From Himantopus leucocephalus (taxonomy: Eukaryota > Chordata > Aves > Charadriiformes > Recurvirostridae): a stretch of DNA of 64,000 bases. Shown here piece after piece: positions 26,191-39,800 of the stretch; the stretch's first letter is position 1, and each line of letters begins with the position of its first letter. The notes beneath the pieces are model-generated. The model was not told the origin of the DNA, did not search any database, and saw only the letters and a program-made list of their open reading frames with translations. The translations under genes were made by a program, and so were the position numbers. The stretch spans positions 65,511,749-65,575,748 of the forward strand of contig RSEF01000003.1 of NCBI GenBank assembly GCA_003993805.1, in the 5' to 3' direction.

Positions 26191-28635
26191 TTCAAATTTA
26201 AGCTTTTGAAAGCCTTCATAAACAAACACTTGATGTTCCTCAATTTACCTGCAAGAGATACCTTAGTTGATCCTATATATTAATTTTAGAGTAATTTGAT
26301 TGACTTAAAACTGCATAACTACTGCCAGAACTAGGAATTCGGGGTTTGGTGTTGACATGGCAATCTCTATAAAATGGGAAAAGTACAGGCAATGCCTGTG
26401 ATATTCTTGCTGAAAGGAAGCAGGTTCCTTTAGTCGTATTTTTGCTGGCATAACAAATGAAGCAAGACTGTTGAAAATGTTTTATTTCATCACATAATTT
26501 GCTCCTTAGCATTTTCTTCATGTTCACTACTGTTGGTTGTTTGCTTTCTGAATTAATTTTGATAAAGCACCATCATATTACAATGAATAATCCAGGAGTG
26601 GCCAAAATAATAGATTAATATTTAGTCAGTATTTTACTGTTCTAGCTTCAGTGATTCTAATGATTGGTAGTATAAATTTAGTGACAAAAATTCCCAATAG
26701 TCATTATACAGATAAATACAGTGCCTCCTGGTTCATAATTGATAGTAATACCACCTTTCTAGATTCTCTGAACATATTCTATAGATGGTATTTTAATGTC
26801 TGTCTAATATAGACAGTTGCAAATATTTTATGTACATTATTAATTGAATTTTGCCATTGGAAAGTATTCAGAAAGATGTCTATATCTAAAAATACGCAAT
26901 TGTGTGTTTTAGGAAATGAAACCCAGTGAGACAGCCTTATATCATGAATATTTATTTTTACCTTTATTATGTGCTGAGCACCACATTCAGGCTTGAACTG
27001 TAGGGTGTGTAAGTGTATCTCTGCCTTTCTGAGTTGGAAGGTTCATTTAATCTTGACCCCAGAAGATAGTTTCTCACAAAGATGGCTGGCCACGGCTTTA
27101 AAGGGAAGCTCAGACAGCTTTTGCTTCCCACAACAATGGCACACTTCAAAATTACTGAGTGCTGGCTACAAAAAGGGGATCTTGAACTATGTTTTCTCTC
27201 TTATTCTAGTGGCCTCTCCCAAGTGACTTCTCGAGGCCTTGCACCTGGATGACTTTCCTTTCACTTTTGTGCATTTACGGTTGTATTTACTTGTTAATCA
27301 TAGCCCTTGCTCTTCCCTGGTGTCAACTGAGATTATGAAAATGATTAAATAAGGAAAATAATAGTACATGTCTTATAAAATATGAATCATCTCTCCTTGT
27401 AGGAAAGACCTTGCATAGATGAGAGAGCATGATTGGGGACAGGGGGAATGACCATCTTTGACTTGAAAAGAATAGACATCGGCTTCTTGAAAAGGCTGAG
27501 AGAAGAAAAGTCCAACTAAAGCCAGTTTTGAATCACACTGGTGAGCCAGGGAACTCCTAAAACTGCCATACAAAGTGCTTATCCAGTTTCCAGGCTTTCC
27601 TCAACAGCAAATGCACTGAGGCAACTCCAAGAATTTCTGAAGAGTTAGAGACAAAACACATTAACTAAAAGTAGGAGATGGGGATAAATGGTGAATTGGT
27701 TGTGAAGAGTTTTTACATAAAGCAGCTGAAAGAATTTTCACAAAACTCTTTGGACAACCTCCCTCTGTCCTCAGAGGTTTATATAGGATAAATAGAACAA
27801 ATACTGTTCCTGCATGTTTGTTTATCTGTGAAACTTCTCCACATAAAAAGTAATGATACCCTTTCATTGACATCGTCCAAGTAATAATATCCTTCTGACT
27901 GTGTCATAGGGGTAATAGCAACCTTTCAAGTACTTCAATGAGTAATGTATTTTTGACATTCCAAATAAAAATAAAAAGACTCCTTAAAAATACATACCTC
28001 ATATTTGTTCCAGCACAAATGTCAATATAAATAAATTAAACCATTGTGGATTTGAGTGAAGAATTTGACCCATTGTACGAAATAAGTAATATAAGTTTAA
28101 AGAGATTAGTTATTTCCTCAGTTTTCTTAATAATTTTGTAATTATGCAATTAATTTGTTTTAATAAATTTTTTATCACTGTTCTACACGACAAGCATACA
28201 TTAGGACACAAAGAAAGGAACAGGGCGACATACAAGGCCTACCAGAACTCCTCTCTTAAGTTTAATTGCATGTTATTTATCATTCAGCAAATTAGCCTTG
28301 AGAGGTCACTGTTGCTCACGCAGAACAGAAGCATCAATGCTAAGATACTACACAGAAAAATAGTTTAGTTAAGCAGTCACTACTAGGCTTTTTACTCTAT
28401 AATCCAGTCTTACGTTGACATGCAAAGACGTTTTCATATGAAGCAGTAGAAGGTTGTGTGAAAATGTTCATAATGAAAATGTAAACTTTCTGCTTTCAAA
28501 TCATTACTTTAATTACTCAATGTAACATAGATTTAGTACAATAAGATGATCTGTATTCATTAGAATACTCTGATTAGATTGCTTCTTGTCATAATGTTTT
28601 ATCACTAATGTGAAATACATTGCAATGTTGATCTT

Positions 28636-28641
28636 TTTATT
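28636..28641 (-). terminator. Candidate poly(A) signal AATAAA for the SLC32-like gene
   Basis: AATAAA reads on the minus strand about 950 bases past the stop codon. It is the first canonical hexamer I noticed downstream of the coding region; ATTAAA variants are also frequent in this AT-rich stretch, so the true cleavage site is uncertain. Confidence 0.3.
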
Positions 28642-29588
28642 AAGCCAGTATCTTTTAAAGCTAAAGATCTAGCAAGTCGTACAGGAAGTTAACTGTGTGT
28701 CTGTTTGTTGAACTTGATTTACTTCATTGAGCTTTTAATATCATCAGATAAAATACAAAGATCAAAGAATCTTCCTGCCTAAGAGGGAAAGTGAACTGCA
28801 TATTAACTTTTTCTTGCTACCAGTGAGACTTCTTGTAACCCAACCAATAGAATAGCTGCATTGCAGAGGCATGAATCTTAGGAATTAGACTTGCAGAAAA
28901 GCTGCAGTCATCGGCTGTAGCTTCCTTCAGAACAAATTCCCTTTTTCATGACTGTGAGATGTTAGAATGCCCGTTTTACTCTGTATTCCCATTTGACCTC
29001 ATGATAAAAGCAGGCTTTCAAAGCTGTTGTAAACTGAGGGGTTTTTTTTGCCTACTCATTTAAAAAACAAGTAGTAGAACTTGTCTTACATCAAAACCGA
29101 AATTCACCGATTTGTTCTGTTGATATTCTGCCAATAATGTGAAATCATATTTCTTCCATTTGCAATGATAGCTTTCTCAAACTCCATCATGTCCTGTAAG
29201 CTATATTTGATAGTTATGAGACTGAAGAGTATCTAACCCTGTGAGAAATCCTGGTTAAATTAGAATCACTCACAGTAACCAGTTTAGGATGTGCATGTCA
29301 TGTATGAACAAAACTATACAGGATTAGTTTAAAACTATTTTCATGGTAAACCATCTCCAACAACTTCTTTCCTTCAACATTATAAATAGGGGTACTTTTT
29401 TACTTTTTGGCTGTAAAGGTTATTCTCCAATTTGCTTAGAGCCACATACTTTTACAGTTAAAGCTCTGATTCTACAAACATTTAAGCATATGCTTAATTT
29501 TACCTAGTAACAAAATCTCTTATATACTGACTAACAGAATAAGAGCATTTATAAGATTTGGGCCTTATTTGGCTTTCAGGAAATCTTT
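28642..29588 (-). other. Probable 3' UTR of the SLC32-like gene
   Basis: This is AT-rich non-coding sequence directly after the stop codon, up to the first canonical AATAAA noticed. Its first 120 or so bases overlap an ancient hairpin-type repeat (29461-29567). The extent is inferred only from the poly(A) hexamer. Confidence 0.35.
29461..29567 (+). repeat. Ancient hairpin-type repeat at the start of the 3' UTR
   Basis: CTGATTCTACAAACATTTAA followed by GCATATGCTTAA resembles the half-arm of a sauropsid hairpin repeat (typically GATTCTGCAAACACTTAAGC). The segment ends in AGATTTGGGCC, like its far arm. It lies 20 to 130 bases beyond the stop codon of the SLC32-like gene. Confidence 0.5.
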
Positions 29589-30740
29589 TTACACTCCTCC
29601 AAATACTTCAAGCAACCCTTTTATTGAGCAAACTATGCCTGCAATGCTACAAAGGAAACCCAAAATAAAAACAGAGATATCTGCACATTTCTCTAAGAAG
29701 GATAGTTTTTCCCACTTAAGTTTTAAATGGAAGAGAGAAGGAAGAAGAAAAGTCATAGCAGCACCTGTTACACTGCCTGTTAAACCCATCAACAGGGCAA
29801 AATGTGGTATGAACATGGCCATCAGCAGAGTTAACAGGAGAAATGAGCCTCTTACACCCAGAGCGAATAGTGGAGATCTGTAATTGGAATGGTTGCCTCT
29901 AGAAATACAAGCATACACAATTTCTGTGGCTGCAAAAAAGGGCAAAGGGTAAGAAAGAAGAGCCTTGGTTAAGAGACACAAATTCACTAGGGTTTGAAGA
30001 AATGATGGCAGGTTGTCAGTAATAACTTCCTTTGTCTCTTCACCCCAGGTCAAGAATGCAGTCAGTGCAAAGGTTGTTTTCAAGACACAAGCGAAAAAGT
30101 GAGTCCAATTCAGCATACATCTGAATTCCCCTGGGTTTTTCATGTTACCTTCAAGTGTGGGAAGAAATATTTGCGAAGTGTAACTGAAAATGATCACCCC
30201 TACAGAGACCAAGAAGTCTTCAAACTCAACAGAGAGTCTGAATTTTGCCCAGGACCATTGATGTATTTGTGTGAGACAGTAAGTCATCACTACAAGGATG
30301 ATAATGAAATGGACCAAGGAGCAAAGCTGGCTGAGTTTGGAAACAATTTTGAGAGTCTTGATAAACATGCAAGGCAGCAGTGTAACAAATGCAATTACAG
30401 ACCAAGTTTTCTCAGTCACTGGTACATATGGAAAACTATGTGACAGCAAGTTTCCACTAACAACCAGATACAAAATACATGTCATGATCAGTTCCATCAC
30501 TTGGGTCACATTGACAACTATGCCACCTAGTTTGGGAGACAGCTTTTTGCAGCAGGCATTCGCAATATCTTCATACGTGTCTCTCACTCTTATGAGCTGC
30601 CCATCTTCGTTTTCTTCATACAGGCAAGCGATTAGAATCTTGCCTGTGTAACAGCATAATGCTGCTGCCAAGATAATAAGAAACAGGCCACTGTATCCAC
30701 TGTGGAGAAGAGCATATGGCAATCCTAGGACAAATATTCC
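29589..30740 (-). CDS. Coding exon 2 of the SLC32 (VGAT)-type transporter paralog: main membrane domain
   Basis: This exon encodes residues 104-486 and the stop. It starts with GIFVLGLPYALLHSGY, which completes the helix 1 motif begun in exon 1. By hydrophobicity the remaining helices lie near residues 119-140, 175-200, 214-232, 239-260, 277-296, 314-335, 348-375, 398-420, 422-442 and 454-478, about 11 in all as in VGAT. Family-typical blocks are CCYTGKILIACLYEENEDG (132-150), FSYTSQIFLPTLEGNM (288-303), ETKEVITDNLP (338-348), ALLSYPLPFFAA (363-374) and PHFALLMGLTGS (415-426). Known members load GABA and glycine into synaptic vesicles using the proton gradient; whether this paralog shares that substrate cannot be read from sequence. 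There is no stop or frameshift. Many substitutions fall at positions I expect to be invariant in SLC32A1 orthologs, so I call it a paralog. SLC36 or SLC38 membership is unlikely given the SLC32-specific blocks. Confidence 0.95.
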   Translation of the reverse strand, partial: GIFVLGLPYALLHSGYSGLFLIILAAALCCYTGKILIACLYEENEDGQLIRVRDTYEDIANACCKKLSPKLGGIVVNVTQVMELIMTCILYLVVSGNLLSHSFPYVPVTEKTWSVIAFVTLLPCMFIKTLKIVSKLSQLCSLVHFIIILVVMTYCLTQIHQWSWAKFRLSVEFEDFLVSVGVIIFSYTSQIFLPTLEGNMKNPGEFRCMLNWTHFFACVLKTTFALTAFLTWGEETKEVITDNLPSFLQTLVNLCLLTKALLSYPLPFFAATEIVYACISRGNHSNYRSPLFALGVRGSFLLLTLLMAMFIPHFALLMGLTGSVTGAAMTFLLPSLFHLKLKWEKLSFLEKCADISVFILGFLCSIAGIVCSIKGLLEVFGGV

Positions 30741-30766
30741 CTGAAAAAGAAAAAGGGAAAGAAAAG
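30741..30766 (-). other. Splice acceptor and polypyrimidine tract before exon 2
   Basis: The minus strand shows a nearly uninterrupted run of T and C of about 24 bases ending in TTTTTCAG, then GGAATATTT. The first exon codon is GGA (Gly104). An open frame extends 11 codons upstream into this tract and offers an ATG at 30773, but those residues are intronic. Confidence 0.92.
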
Positions 30767-33700
30767 ATAGCACAAAATCCCTGAGGCAAACTGTTTACTA
30801 GAGGCCACACTCCCAAACCTGCCCTCCATTGAACATTGCTTTCACCTAACTGCGTGATGGAAGTACTGCTACATTCAGCTAAGCAAGTAACAATCATGAG
30901 AAATGTGTTTATTTATGATAAATGAAATTATCAGCAAAAATAACTGCTCCTATCGACATGTGTACGGATAAGCTAGGAAAAAGAGAATGTGACTGAATGA
31001 TAGAGTCAGGTTCCTAATTAATATTTAACGCTGATGTGATTAGAAGCACATTTTAGAAGGTTCATAGGCAGTTATTGAGTCAACATGCATATTAATGAAA
31101 CAGGTTCAATATCAGTAAAATTAAGCAACTGTAGCATCATCTGTACAAGTTTCATTCAAATTAAAAATAGCACTGTAGATAGATCCAGCAATGACAATTG
31201 TCTTCAGTCTATAAAAATTGTTAACAGACCTACAGAAAGAAAATGGCATTAGAGTGACATCAGATTTTGTTTGTGTTTCCTCTGCAGCTTCTGTGTGCCT
31301 CATGCGGCCTTTGCTCTGAAGTCCACTGCTAAAGTGATTCTTCTCACAGCTGAGATTCTAGACTGTGCAAAATTATTTAGGTGTTTGAACATACACATAA
31401 AACATATAGACATACTTTTCTCTAAATGGTTTCTGAAAGGAACAGAATTATACTTTTTTTATCCAGTAAAGAAAAAAACGTGGCATTTTAGTTTCACAGA
31501 ACACTGTGTGTATTTCTTTGTCTTTTTCCTTCTTTCTTGTCTATATTTAAGGACAAACGACACTTTTATGTGGTTTAATTTCCATCAGCACAAAACCAAC
31601 AAAACCCTTGAACAATAGTTATTCATAAAAATATCCAATTTAGGAAAGATGTTTCCGTGACATTTCTCTTTTTATGCTACAAAGCTGAAATTAAGCAATG
31701 CACATTAGTCAAACTGGTCAGGCATTTTTGTTCTTGATGGCTGAAGAAAGGTAGGGAGGAAACAAAATACAGTTAACTAGGTCTACAGAAATTTTTACTT
31801 CAATATTTCTTACAGCACTGATGACATGATGAAATATGAGCATCTGTGCTCATGTTTGCTATTCCGGCTTGACAGAAGGGCTTGATTTGCATCAAACCTA
31901 TCTAAACTCTATTTCTGACCAAACCTGAGCAACCCCATCTGCTCTGCAAAACCCATGGATCGCCGACAGAAACAGGCCTCCTCACAGAAGGGGCGACCCA
32001 CTCTTCTCTCACTTTCTGAGTGAGTAGTGCCACTGACTACCTTCAGGAGCCAAAGCAGAAGAGGTGAGTTTAACGGCCTAAATCTTAATTTCAGACTTTT
32101 CCATCCACAATCGTGAACACGAGGCCATGTGGGGGACAAGAATTTCAGGCATGCTTCTGTCTTCGGTGTTTTCTGTCAACTCCCTCAGGTTTCATACCCA
32201 GCAGACAGTTTCAGTGAGGCCAGTCTAGGAGTCCAGCTCTGCTGGAGCTCATCAAGGAGGTGGGTGCTCGTCTCAACTTTTTAGGGTTCGTACCTAGCCC
32301 CCTCCCTGCTAAGTGATACAAGTACTCCCTGGCCTGATCTATAAGGAGAGCTATGAAGAGAGGCAATTTTTCAAACACTAAATAATCATCAATGTATAAA
32401 AAGTATTCTCCTTTTTCTCCAGCCACAAAATAATATTCCTTTTTGGGCAGATTGTGGGATGAGCATCAACCAGAGAAGAAAAATCAGAAGTCCTTAAATT
32501 AAAGCAGTATTTTTTCTCTAAGTCCATGAACAAAATGGAGTGCCCTTTGTATGAATGAGCAGCATTGCCTGTTTCACCAGGCTTCACTCTAGATGCAGGT
32601 ATCTTCAGCTTTCAGGAGAATTAGAGCTGGAAGAATCATATTAAATACATGCCCTAGTACCTTTTGATTAAAAAGGTCTATGCCTTTATGTACTGAAATA
32701 GAAGCACCTCAGTTATTATTACTGATATAATAATAAAGTTATTGACTAGATACCTTTTTTGGTTGTTTTCAGTGACTTCATTTGCAGCACTGGTTTTGTA
32801 TAAGTCACAGGTGCCATTTCACTTAGGAGCTGGGACGTGCGACTACCTAGCTTGTGGTGCTTCAGTCACCCAAATCTCCCCACTCCAGTGGCTTAGCTCC
32901 ATTCTAATAGAGGTCTCATGACCCAATTAACTTGCAGTGTAATTAGCATTTCTTTTGTACATGAACTTCACAGAAGTGTTCAAAATTCTACCATTTCTGC
33001 CATCTTACAGTCTACTTTCTTAAAAAGACTAGATATCTGGCTGTATGCAGACGGCAGGTAGCACATGTGTAACTAGGTTTTGGTACCATGCCATTTTTAA
33101 TCATGTTTTTGACTGACTGGCAAGTTAGGTAGTTGCCTAAAGAACAACATGTGTTTTCTTTCCTGTGAAAACTATCCTTGGAGAACATTTACATAACAGA
33201 TTGAGTTTGAAAGCATCACAAATAAACCAAGCCTATGTAAAAATCAGGACAACAAAAGCCAGAGTAATCTTCCATATTAACATAAGAACAATGATATTTT
33301 CTTAGTTTCTTGCAGTTTGTAGCAAGCTTATCTCATTTGTTTCATACTCACAGCATTATTATTTTCCCCCTTAACCTGCATTTGGGAGTTCAAAAGATAT
33401 CTGCTGACCCAAAGGGTCACTGTATAATTAAACCTCAGGTAAGTGTCAGCACAGGCCTTACCCACACAATGGCTTCTCCCCTGCTGAATTTAGTCTATTA
33501 ACGTTTATATGACTAGCCTCAACCTCAACCAAAGCATAAGTCTTTCAGAGACATTATCACATTAGACAGACATTTACAGTCTTCCCCCACGGGTGTCTGC
33601 TTTTCCATGCTTAATTGTTAGTTTAATCAGAGCATAACGTAATTCTAACCTCTAACATCTCCTTGTTGTTGCTTATATCAAATAATTTTATTTGGTACCT

Positions 33701-36700
33701 AACACAGACCACAGGATGATAGAGGTGGGGTTTTTTTTGTTGGTGTTGTTTTTTTTAATCTTCTGAATTCATACCTTATTAAACAAACCCAATTTTGCAC
33801 TCTGTATATACTTTCTTAAAATTATGTATCAGTGATTGCCAATTTCAAATCACATACAGTGAGTTTAGAATTTCTAAATTGAAACTTTCTACAGAAACTG
33901 TAAGTTTTACTTTCAGCTGATGTCTTTGACATCTTTTTCTCAGAGTTTGTAAACAATAGCTGGTGAGATTTATGGAAGGGACTTACCGTTTCTGTGTCCT
34001 TCAGCTTTCAGTTAATAATAGAAAGTAAACATTGTGAACATAACTGGTTTTGCAGCTTTTTGGATACAGAGCATGGTTAGTAGAGAGAAACGGGAGAACT
34101 CTGAACATGCCAGCACAGTATGTATGTGCTGAAATGACAGTGCTTTTCCTGCCTTGACAGAAATGGGTTTTTTTTCCATTTAAAAAAGAAAAGTTTCATG
34201 TATCAGCACGTTGCCAAATTTCTATGAAATATCAAAAAATGTTAGTGATGGCCATAAGAGCTCAAAGAAAGAAAGACCCTTTGTCAGACTTCAAAACTCA
34301 TTTTGGATTTGATATTCTATTCTTACCTTTCCAATAGCGATACTTTCTGTTAGGCCCATTTCCTGAACACCTGTTACACCATTTGTCAATGCACATTCGG
34401 TCCAGCCTGGCTCCAGCGCTTGCTCTTACTGAGTCTTCTGATCCTGTGTTCTCATGTCCAAATTATGGCACTGAAAGCCTTAGCTGTGAGGCATCAATTA
34501 AAAATGAGCGGCAAAAGGAACCGTTTCTCAAACTGCCTCCCAGCTCCTACTTTTAGTGCTCTGTTTGGGAAGTGTTCCTGTCTGAATGGTTTTGTTTTCA
34601 ACTGTTCCAGTGCTAAGTCAATGTTAGCTCTAAATATGCTGTTTTAAGGTATCTGCTTACAGAAGAGAATAGCACAGGGAAAAAACACTCACACAGTTGG
34701 ATACAAGGGAGATGGAGTTTTTGAAACAGTCCTCTAACATGGCTCATCTTGAGCGTTGTGTTATTTGCCATCTCTCCATCCACCCTGTGTAAGGAGGGAC
34801 CCCGAGCTTGCCCAGTGGGCTGCATCTTCCCTTGTCTCCCAAGACGTTTGCAAGACGTGGGTATTTTCACCCTAGACTGAGGGTGGAAGTGGACTGTTCG
34901 TTGTCAATGAGTGAATACACGTGCCTGGGTGGAGGTCCTTGTCTGGAGTAGACTTAGCCATAGGCAGCTGGGTCTAGAAAGGATTAAGGGCTGACCTGGT
35001 GATCAGCCTTCGAAGAAATAGCAACGACAAGAGCGGAAAGAGCATGTAAAGAAAGGTCAGTCTCAGCTAGAAGCTATTTATTAGCCTTGTCAGAATACCC
35101 CCAAGCGGAAGCAACAGTGTATGACAGCTACCACCAGATATTACCAATCTATATCTACAACACAAAACAAGTAGATCAGGATTTCCAAATTACAACTGCA
35201 CATTAAAATATTTTTTGCATTTGTCAATGGTTTGACTGTAATATTTGAACTACATGGGAGTGTTTCCCACACCAGCAAGGCTGGCTGTTTTTTTTAAAAT
35301 ACTAGATACCTGGATTAGTGTAGAATGCAAAAAATGGTTCTTCTGCTATCATACCACTATTTGACACTACTTCATCTCAGGGGAAGCACCTCCCCAAGAA
35401 ATAAAATGTGTTTAGAAAAGTACATAAATGAGCACAGTCAAGCACTCTGAGAAAATATCAAAATTCCTTAATATTCAGTTTAAGACTTTTTAGTCCCAGG
35501 TAAAATGCTTCACTTCACTGGCTGTTTTAACCGGAAATATGTCACTTTGAAAAATAAAGCAGATAGAAAGGCAATTAAAAAGTAAAGAAGATAAAATCAT
35601 GGTCAGAGTTGAGACATGCCAAAAGACAATGAAATAAAGCAGAGTAAAAAACAGTGCTAAAAAAAAAAAGAGAGAAAAAAAGATTTCACCTTACAACTTA
35701 ATCAGATGGAAAAATAAATTAAGAAATTACGAAGAATTTAACTGAAAATTACTCAGTTAGTACAGTTCTCCTACATGCAGAGTACATCCTAACATGCCAG
35801 ACTGCTGAATTAGCTCTGACTGCCTTTCTCACCATCTGTAGCTACTCCACTGGAACGGTTCATTTAAGCCTAACTATTTTCCCAACTATGTATTTGATTC
35901 TCTGCATGAACATGTGTTGGGCGTAGAAACTATACAGGAAATCCTCCTTCATGCATCTTCTTGGAAGAGTAGGGAAATAAATTCAAGAACCCTGCTTTTC
36001 AGTGCACTTCCACAAAATACTTAATTATGTTGTTTAGCATTTGTTGTCATTTAAAATAAATAATTTTCCTGAACTGATGCAAGCCTGTGTTGATGTGGTA
36101 TTTATATGAAGATTCCACTTTATTAGCACTAATTTAAAAAATAGAGCAAATCCCTTAATCTCATGCCATGATAACAAAGCTACTTGCTTGTTGACCTTTT
36201 TCCTTTCTCAGCCACCACTGTGATCAGTTGTATCAGATGTGATAAGATGTATTCTATTGTTGCACTAATTTTTAAATCAGAATGTTGTGTATTAATGTGT
36301 CAAAATTCCTTTTGAAAGTCTAAATATATTATTTATCTTTCACTGCCTATATTACAATCTCATCAAAGAATTATATCAAGTGTGTTTAACAAGGACTGTA
36401 AGGACTCTTTCTCCAAAACTGTAATGATTGACACTAATTATATTCCCAACTTTTTATTATGTATCAATTAAAGCGTGTATTAAGAATTACATTCTTTTTC
36501 TCAGAATTGTTGCCAGGTTTCACTAGTCAGAATTTAACTGGCTTTTTAAATATTGGAATGATATCCACAAGCTCCTGAAAATTCCACATGTAATAGCATT
36601 CAAATAAGAGTATTATCAGGTCAGATGTATCTTTTGTTACGTCTCCCAAGCACAACCTTGCTGGGCATTCTGCTTTCAAAATATTAACAAGATACATTTT

Positions 36701-36791
36701 AACATCTGTTTTAAATAGTAACTGTAGTTATCTAATAGTTAATTGTCCAAGTCTAAGCTTGAAAAAAATAGGCACCTCAATTTATAACTAA

Positions 36792-36811
36792 GACCTATCT
36801 TAAGATAGGTC
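36792..36811. repeat. Perfect 20-bp palindrome in the intron
   Basis: GACCTATCTTAAGATAGGTC equals its own reverse complement. The symmetry stops at both ends (A versus G). Confidence 0.9.
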
Positions 36812-39800
36812 GTTAGCAGAGCTGGGACAAATTTCCTTTCAGAGATGCCTGTTTCTTTTGCTGGGCAAGAGAATATGTACACAATAGAGTGTAGACACAC
36901 AGCTCAGAAACTCTGAGAGTTACCTTTTAAGCGTCCTATGCAGAATAGCATGATGCTCATCCTGAAAAATTACAAAACGGCCTACTGTTCTCCTGAGCAC
37001 ATCCTCCTGATTCTCTACAGAGACTACTTACACACAGTTGCATCTTTTTTCAGAGTTAAGAACAATGTTAGAACCTCCCTCTACTGCTAATGTAGGAAAT
37101 CAGTGTAGCAAAATTCAGTGAGAGGTCTCAGAGAAGAGGAAGGTGATCTTACATTAGAAAATCTCTAAGTTGATTTTTTGCACTCTCACATCCACATACT
37201 CAACAGCACTGGTGTGTGTGTCCTACTGGCTAGGCCAGGATCACTTTGTGTGCACCAAGGAGGACAAGGGATGCTGGCGGTCAAGTGCTCACTATCTCTG
37301 CTGTTCATCTTGAGCAGTGATGACAGATTTTGGATTTGCCTTCTATATTTTTCTGGAATGGATAAAGTTTGGTATCTTTTGCCTCATTATTTTGTCTCGT
37401 CACCCATGAATATTAGGCAAAAATCCTGAATTTCACAGTACTGTTGCTTTCCTTATCTGCATGTTTTGTAGATACTTTCTTCTACTTCATGCCCTTAACA
37501 CTTATCTATAGGTCAGTTTTTCTACCTCTCCCTTTGAAGGAAATCACATATATGGGGCTCTGTAGCAGTTAATGCATACTTTCCCCTTTGATTTTGTTCT
37601 GCTGTTTCTCCTGGTGCTTTTAGACAAGTAAACACAGTCACATATATAGACACATACTTCCATTCATACTTAATTTATATCACAATTAGTATTTCTGTTT
37701 CAGATTTTTACACTAAACCTAGCCTTTTTTTCCTAATTCCTAAAAATTGTTTTCTTACCGTCCTAATCCCTGCGAGATGCATTTTTTCATGGTGTCTTTG
37801 GGTGCCTGTATCTCTTTGTTACACTTCATAAATGATAATTTAATTTACAATGATTACTCTCACCCTCCCTTTCTCAAATTTGCTATTTTTAAAAAAAATT
37901 TAATTGATACATTCACTTCACACCTGAAGTAGGAGGAGTTTTAACACATAGGCGTACTATTTCTTGATTATGAGATGTGGTTTCTGGACATCTCATAAAT
38001 TCTTGTTAAACATCTTCCAAATTGCTTTCACAATTTGCTGTCTGTATTTATTGTTCCTAAACAATTATCTCTCATAATTTTTTCTACGTTTGTAAAATTC
38101 ACTCTTTTGAAGTACCGAGTATATATATTACTGTCCTCTGTTTTCAAATAATGAATTTAATTAGATCCACTGATCTGTTCATCTTTATTCAACATAATGA
38201 GGCTCAAAATAGAATTACCTCATGTTAGGTTCAATACCTTTTGTGTTAGATAATTATCATCTATCATTTTTAGAAACGTTAATGATGTTTTACTACAGAC
38301 TGCATACAACCTCCTGCATAGGTCTTTAAAAATGAAGTCACCAAGAACAATACAAATTTTCTTTCCAGACAATAGCTCTAACACAGATAATAATCTCTCT
38401 AACATAGAGTGCCACACTCACTTCTTTTGCCTACTCTTTTTTGTAAATGTATTTTACCTAATTATTTTTAAATTCAGTTGCATAAATCATCCCATCATGT
38501 ATTTGCGATATCAGTTATATCCTATTTCTTCTCAGCAGTAAGAATTTCCAGTTCCCTAGCTGGCTACCCAGACTTCTGGCACTGCTCTACAGACACCAGG
38601 AAAAGAATTCATCTGCTTTCCCACTTGCTTCACAGTTTGTTCACAGCTCAGCTAAGTTTGAATTAAAAAATACTACAAGCTGTTCTGTGGAAATCTTCAA
38701 ATATTGTCCACGGCTTGTATGACCTTAGCAGCAGATCCAGCTCCTTAATGCCAGTGAAAAATCTTCCTTTAACTTCAGGGATGGCTGAATTAGACCTCAG
38801 CAATCTTGTTTTTCCTGGTTTTTCTTATTCTTTCTCTCTGCCACTGCCAGCCTGTTTTAGCTGCAGGGAGGAAAGTGGCTAAGGTTCTTATTCTGTGATT
38901 AATGCCTGCAATCACCTTATATACCAAGAGAAACTTTAGAAGTGTTGTTCTGTCAATCCTTCACGTTCAATAAGCTGATGATAAGGCAGATAGACTGCTC
39001 AGGAGATGCTGTGATAAGATAAGCAAGTAAGGAAGCCGCATGGTCTGCACTGCAAAATGTATGTGTTCATTTGACTGACAGAAGCCACTGATTCTGTTCT
39101 CCTTTTAGTGACCAGATTAGTCGTAAGAATCTCCTAAAGATTAAGAGAGGCAACAGAGGGAAGAAAACGTCTCAACAAAAAAGGAATCGCTGCAATTGAG
39201 TGTGACAGCTGATCCCATTGGCTTTGCTATTGGTTTAAATATTTGTTCTAAAACTGAAATAATATGCTTGATGCTTAATTCTGCATGGTTTGATGGAAAA
39301 TGTTAGTTTGCATAAATTCAGAGTTGTCTGCAAGAATGCACTGAATCACACAAAGTAATTCTCTCAAGCAAATTACCTTTTAAGAAAATATATTATTTTA
39401 CTTGGTCCCAAAGGAGAAAGAATGCTTTGGTAAAAGCATGAGGGCTTTTATTATATGTTACATAGCGGAGAGGAAAAAGATGAAAAAAGTAAGGCAGTCA
39501 AATCTAGAACAAACATTACTTTGAAAGTCAGCAGTGGTGAGCAACATGGACTAACTGTCTGCTTACTTATTTCTCACATTATAGGTCATCACGGATTCTC
39601 AGGTTTTTACCTGAAGGCAGGCAAGTACTCAAAACATCCAGTACAGCAACATGTGAGTGAGTTTCCATGAAAATGTGGTCAAAAGTGCTTCAGGGGAGGT
39701 GGAGAGGGGACTTTGGGAGACTAGAAGCAAAGCGAAGCAGTAGGGAGCCAAATAACTTTATTTGAGTGTGCACTGACATAACAAAAAGGAGAGTTTAAGT

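Larger units (their letters stand above)
14687..28635. other. Intergenic DNA, no supported gene
   Basis: Apart from the decayed LINE at 16985-18215, the 13-bp duplication at 20123 and the hairpin repeat at 26121, the stretch is AT-rich unique-looking DNA. Pyrimidine-rich runs at 23640-23780 and 24720-24960 create chance open frames of low complexity. Short open frames elsewhere resemble no protein I know. Confidence 0.6.

Noticed and set aside
30099..30651. Plus-strand open frames opposite exon 2
   Set aside because: They are antisense shadows of the transporter coding sequence.
30741..30773. ATG at 30773 as the start of the transporter (11 extra residues before GIFVLGLPYA)
   Set aside because: These codons lie in the polypyrimidine tract and acceptor. 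The family motif requires NAIQ, found at exon 1, before GIF.
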